Shown here: in pieces, positions 61,871-64,000 of the stretch | Layout of the letters: each line of letters opens with the position of its first letter | Numbering within the stretch: the first letter of the stretch is position 1 | The notes under the pieces: generated by a model | The model's input: only the letters and a program-made list of their open reading frames with translations | Database searches by the model: none | Told to the model about the DNA's origin: nothing | Program-made: the position numbers and the translations under genes | Assembly: GCA_045805565.1 (NCBI GenBank) | Contig: JBJMKZ010000004.1 | Span: forward strand, 50,257 to 114,256 | Length of the DNA: 64,000 nucleotides | Direction: 5' to 3' | Source: DATAEY01 sp045805565 | Lineage (GTDB): Bacteria; Actinomycetota; Thermoleophilia; Solirubrobacterales; Solirubrobacteraceae

Positions 61871-62770
61871 ATGGCGGAGCAGATCGTCCGCGATCTCAAG
61901 CTCATCCAGTATCTGAACGAGGCCTACGGGACCGAGAAGCAGCTCGAGACGGCGCTCGAAGCCCACATCGCGATGACCACGCGGATGTCCTACAAGAAGC
62001 GGCTCCGCCGGCACCTCACTGAGACCAAGCGCCATGGCCGTGAGGTCGAACGACGGGTCAAGCAGCTCGGGGGCATGCCCGACGCCACCGTGGTCCCCGT
62101 CCCCCAGGCGGCGACCGGGCTGGCGCAGGCGGTCCAGACGGCGGTCGGCAAGGCGGCGGCGGCCGCGCAGGGCCCGGTCCACGTGCTCCGCGGGACCGGC
62201 GAGGAGGAGAAGCAGCTCAAGAATGCCAAGACCGAGTACGCCTCCGAGGCCGAGGAGATCGCCACCTACACCGCCATCCTGTCGCTGGCCGAGTCGGTCG
62301 GAGACCGCCAGACGGCCCAGCTCGCGCGCGGCATCCTGCGCGAGGAGCAGCGGATGGCCAACTTCCTCGAGCGCCTGATCCCGACATTGACGAAGGCGGT
62401 GGCGCGCGACGAGATCCCCGCCGACCAGCGCGACGGGGGTCGCAGGCGCGGATCGACGTCGAGGCGGCGCAGCCGGTCAGGCGCGGCCTCGTCAGGGCGT
62501 CGCCGCTCGTCGTCTGGCCGCTCGTCGTCCCGTTCGTCGGGCCGGGGACGCTCGTCGTCGGGACGCTCGTCGTCGGGACGCTCGTCGTCGGGCCGCTCGT
62601 CCTCGGGCCGCTCGTCCTCGGGCCGCTCGTCGTCGGGCCGCTCGTCGTCGGGCCGCTCGTCCTCGGGCCGCTCGTCGTCCCGTTCGTCGGGCCGGGGACG
62701 CTCGTCCTCGGGCTCCTCGAGCCGCGGCCGTTCATCGTCACGCGCCTCCTCCCGGCGCTCGAGTCGCTGA
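61871..62770 (+). CDS. DUF892/YciF-like ferritin-fold protein with long SSSGR-repeat tail
   Basis: 299 residues. The first 175 residues are a DUF892 four-helix bundle (DLKLIQYLNEAYGTEKQLETALEAH..., EEIATYTAILSLAESVGD) with Glu/His at the metal positions. YciF-type proteins are induced by osmotic or general stress. From about residue 185 a 115-residue tail is almost only Ser, Arg and Gly, built of SSSGR units encoded by 15-bp repeats. The tail is very basic, so it may bind nucleic acid, cell wall or polyphosphate. Ordinary family members are about 165 residues long and lack it. A sigma-B-like promoter precedes the gene. Confidence 0.88.
   Translation: MAEQIVRDLKLIQYLNEAYGTEKQLETALEAHIAMTTRMSYKKRLRRHLTETKRHGREVERRVKQLGGMPDATVVPVPQAATGLAQAVQTAVGKAAAAAQGPVHVLRGTGEEEKQLKNAKTEYASEAEEIATYTAILSLAESVGDRQTAQLARGILREEQRMANFLERLIPTLTKAVARDEIPADQRDGGRRRGSTSRRRSRSGAASSGRRRSSSGRSSSRSSGRGRSSSGRSSSGRSSSGRSSSGRSSSGRSSSGRSSSGRSSSGRSSSRSSGRGRSSSGSSSRGRSSSRASSRRSSR
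62516..62706 (+). repeat. 15-bp tandem repeat encoding SSSGR units
   Basis: Eight consecutive 15-bp units of the form CGCTCGTCsTCGGGm (s = G or C; m = A or C) run from 62549 to 62668. A 41-bp direct repeat at 62516-62556 and 62666-62706 flanks them exactly 150 bp apart, suggesting that the array grew by unequal duplication. Unit length is a multiple of three, so the frame is kept whatever the copy number. Confidence 0.9.
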
Positions 62771-62798
62771 CCCGCGCCGTCCCCCTCGGGACCGGCGA

Positions 62799-63338
62799 TC
62801 AGATCCGCTCCTGGCCGGCCCTGTAGGCGACCTGGAGGAAGTCCGAGACGGTCAGGCCCGCGAAGATCGATCCCACGAAGCGGGTCGCCCGCGGCGCGAA
62901 CAGCAGGCCCGCGGCATAGCCGCCGGTCACCCACTGTCCCAGGCAATACGGGCAGCTCACCAGCTCGCCGAGCATCCTGCGCATGCCGGTTCCGCGAGGC
63001 GACTCGCTCACCTCTCCCGGGGCCCCCTCGCCCTCGTAGCGCACGAACGGGGCGCGCGCGAACGAGGTGACCCGATCCTTGGCGATCAGCCGGCTGACCT
63101 TGTGGGACGCGATTCCCATCAGCAGGACGTCGGCGAAGCCCACACGATCGGGGAGGCGATCGCGCCCCGCCGCCATCGCCGCCGCCACGCTCGCGTTGAA
63201 CAGCACGGTCATTGCCGCGTACTCGGTCAGCGGCTTGGGCTCGTCGGAGTAGCCGCTCAGCAGGCCCCGCCGTTCGCCGGCCGGCGCGCCGTCGGGAGGC
63301 GATTCTGCAGGCGCCGCGCTGCGCGAGGCGCTGTCCAC
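62799..63338 (-). CDS. DUF1360 membrane protein
   Basis: 179 residues. The core contains YAAMTVLFNASVAAAMAA, FADVLLMGIASHKVSRLIAKDRVTSFARAPFVRYEGE and the diagnostic ELVSCPYCLGQWV, all DUF1360 marks, with two or three weak membrane segments. DUF1360 proteins are found near stress and sporulation genes but their function is unknown. It starts 2 bp after the BON gene stop and is co-transcribed with it. It is convergent with the DUF892 gene. Confidence 0.85.
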   Translation of the reverse strand: MDSASRSAAPAESPPDGAPAGERRGLLSGYSDEPKPLTEYAAMTVLFNASVAAAMAAGRDRLPDRVGFADVLLMGIASHKVSRLIAKDRVTSFARAPFVRYEGEGAPGEVSESPRGTGMRRMLGELVSCPYCLGQWVTGGYAAGLLFAPRATRFVGSIFAGLTVSDFLQVAYRAGQERI

Positions 63339-63340
63339 GC

Positions 63341-63913
63341 CTAGCCCTGCTCCTCGTCGCGCTGCGCGCCCAGCGGCGCGGTCGAACGTCCGCGGCCCTC
63401 TTCGGCCACCTCGCGGGGAGGCGGCTCGGCATCCTGGGCGAGATCGCTCGAGTGGTCATCGGTCACCCGCTCCTGCGGCCGTGGGCTCGGGCGGCGGGTT
63501 GATGACCGTGTCCGCTGCTGGGTGCGAGGCGTGTCGGCTCTGGTCGGCGCCGGCGTCTTGGGCAGATGGAGCAGGTTCTCCACGCCCGTCACCTCCGGGA
63601 TCGATGCCACCTGGCGCTCGAGCCGCTTGATCTGCTCGGGCCGCTTGACCTGGCCGCGAAGCCATACCACCCCGTCCACCACGTTGACGTTCACGGTGGC
63701 CTTCGGCGAGTCGGCGGCGCGGAAGATCTCGGTCTCCACCTTGCGGGCGAGCGTGGCGTCGTCCATGCCGGGCTTGGGGGTCGAGCGCAGATGCCGGGTT
63801 CTCTGCACCACGCCGTAGGCGTCGCCGGCCACCCGCCGGCCGAGCCGCTCGGCCTGCCTCGAGGTGTCCCGGGCGATCCCGAACGTGCGCTGCAGGATCT
63901 GATTGGGGCTCAT
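63341..63913 (-). CDS. BON-domain protein
   Basis: 190 residues. A BON domain spans about residues 48-117: DDATLARKVETEIFRA, ATVNVNVVDGVVWLRGQVKRPEQIKRLERQVASIPEVTGVENLLHL. The rest is a basic, Pro/Arg/Thr-rich tail without structure. BON domains bind phospholipids and are typical of envelope stress proteins (OsmY). ATG 63913 was chosen for its GAAGGAG ribosome site. A sigma-B-like promoter lies about 31 nt upstream. DUF1360 follows in the same operon. Confidence 0.88.
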   Translation of the reverse strand: MSPNQILQRTFGIARDTSRQAERLGRRVAGDAYGVVQRTRHLRSTPKPGMDDATLARKVETEIFRAADSPKATVNVNVVDGVVWLRGQVKRPEQIKRLERQVASIPEVTGVENLLHLPKTPAPTRADTPRTQQRTRSSTRRPSPRPQERVTDDHSSDLAQDAEPPPREVAEEGRGRSTAPLGAQRDEEQG

Positions 63914-63944
63914 CGTGGCTCCTTCGGACCGGTTGGGCTGTGGA

Positions 63945-63969
63945 CTGCCCGGCGCTTCGCCCGTCAAAC
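63945..63969 (-). promoter_or_regulatory. Sigma-B-like promoter of the BON gene
   Basis: Minus strand: GTTT (63966-63969), 15 nt, GGGCAG (63945-63950). One mismatch to the GGGTAG form seen elsewhere in the window. Nothing else was recognised in 63914-64000. Confidence 0.4.
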
Positions 63970-64000
63970 GTCCGCGCCGGCCGATGCCGCCTACTCGTCC

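Noticed and set aside
62549..62668. CRISPR-like repeat array
   Set aside because: Units are 15 bp with no spacers, lie inside a gene and keep the reading frame; this is a coding tandem repeat.
62217..62741. Minus-strand frame with Thr-Ser-Gly-Pro repeats
   Set aside because: It is the complement of the SSSGR repeat tail and has no start signal or family features.

Overview
The window is very GC-rich, densely coded bacterial DNA with many GTG starts and 1 to 8 bp gene overlaps. The gene content fits a high-GC actinobacterium. An actinobacterial bcc/caa3 respiratory operon, the uvrC-rapZ-gap-pgk-tpiA block, DUF6457, CsbD, DUF892 and TIGR04086 stress proteins and an RtcB/archease pair point to the Thermoleophilia (Solirubrobacterales-like). 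That placement is an inference from gene content, not from a marker gene. I found no rRNA, tRNA, insertion sequence, prophage or CRISPR array, and no gap over 300 bases without a gene.

Layout. 1-5.7 kb: end of a metallophosphoesterase gene, a lipoprotein and a Ser/Thr kinase, tgt, hsp20, and an mhqO/mhqD-like pair. 5.7-13.3 kb, minus strand: gpmI, tpiA, pgk, gap, rapZ, uvrC; yvcK and whiA, which usually sit between rapZ and gap in actinobacteria, are missing. 13.3-16.4 kb, minus strand: a small Tad-like locus ending in a TadG/VanY/lytic-transglycosylase fusion. 16.4-26 kb: methyltransferase, hydratase, enoyl-CoA hydratase, double-SDR reductase, a solitary binding lipoprotein, an HD-like protein, an ABC exporter, a frameshifted phosphoesterase and a metallo-beta-lactamase-fold hydrolase. 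26.2-34.4 kb: an RsbW-like anti-sigma factor, then a seven-gene operon for cytochrome oxidase and the bcc complex. 34.4-37.5 kb: an SDR, a fatty-acid-hydroxylase-like protein and a bacterial eRF1-like (baeRF) protein.

37.5-51.0 kb is the most striking region. It holds a three-subunit formate dehydrogenase whose catalytic subunit is interrupted by an in-frame TGA, read here as selenocysteine because a textbook bacterial SECIS hairpin follows it. Around it are most of the genes for its cofactor: moaA, mobA, moeA, a moaD-moaE fusion, moaC, mogA/moaB, an HTH-Mop regulator, a MOT1-like transporter and fdhD. Three small stress-type genes sit inside this region. 51.0-55.2 kb: a Mrp-type antiporter operon without the large MrpA antiporter domain. 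55.3-64 kb: slipin/NfeD, archease/RtcB, a TIGR04086 protein, DNA ligase D, a DUF892 protein with a long Ser/Arg/Gly repeat tail, DUF1360 and a BON protein.

Across the window several genes (fdhA, csbD-like, an acidic protein, coxB, DUF892, BON and perhaps rsbW) have GTTT-N15-17-GGGTAG-like elements upstream. This suggests a sigma-B/sigma-F-type stress regulon that includes formate oxidation and the terminal oxidase. A second group has a TAGGCT-like -10 box only 6-10 nt before the start codon, as expected for leaderless mRNAs.
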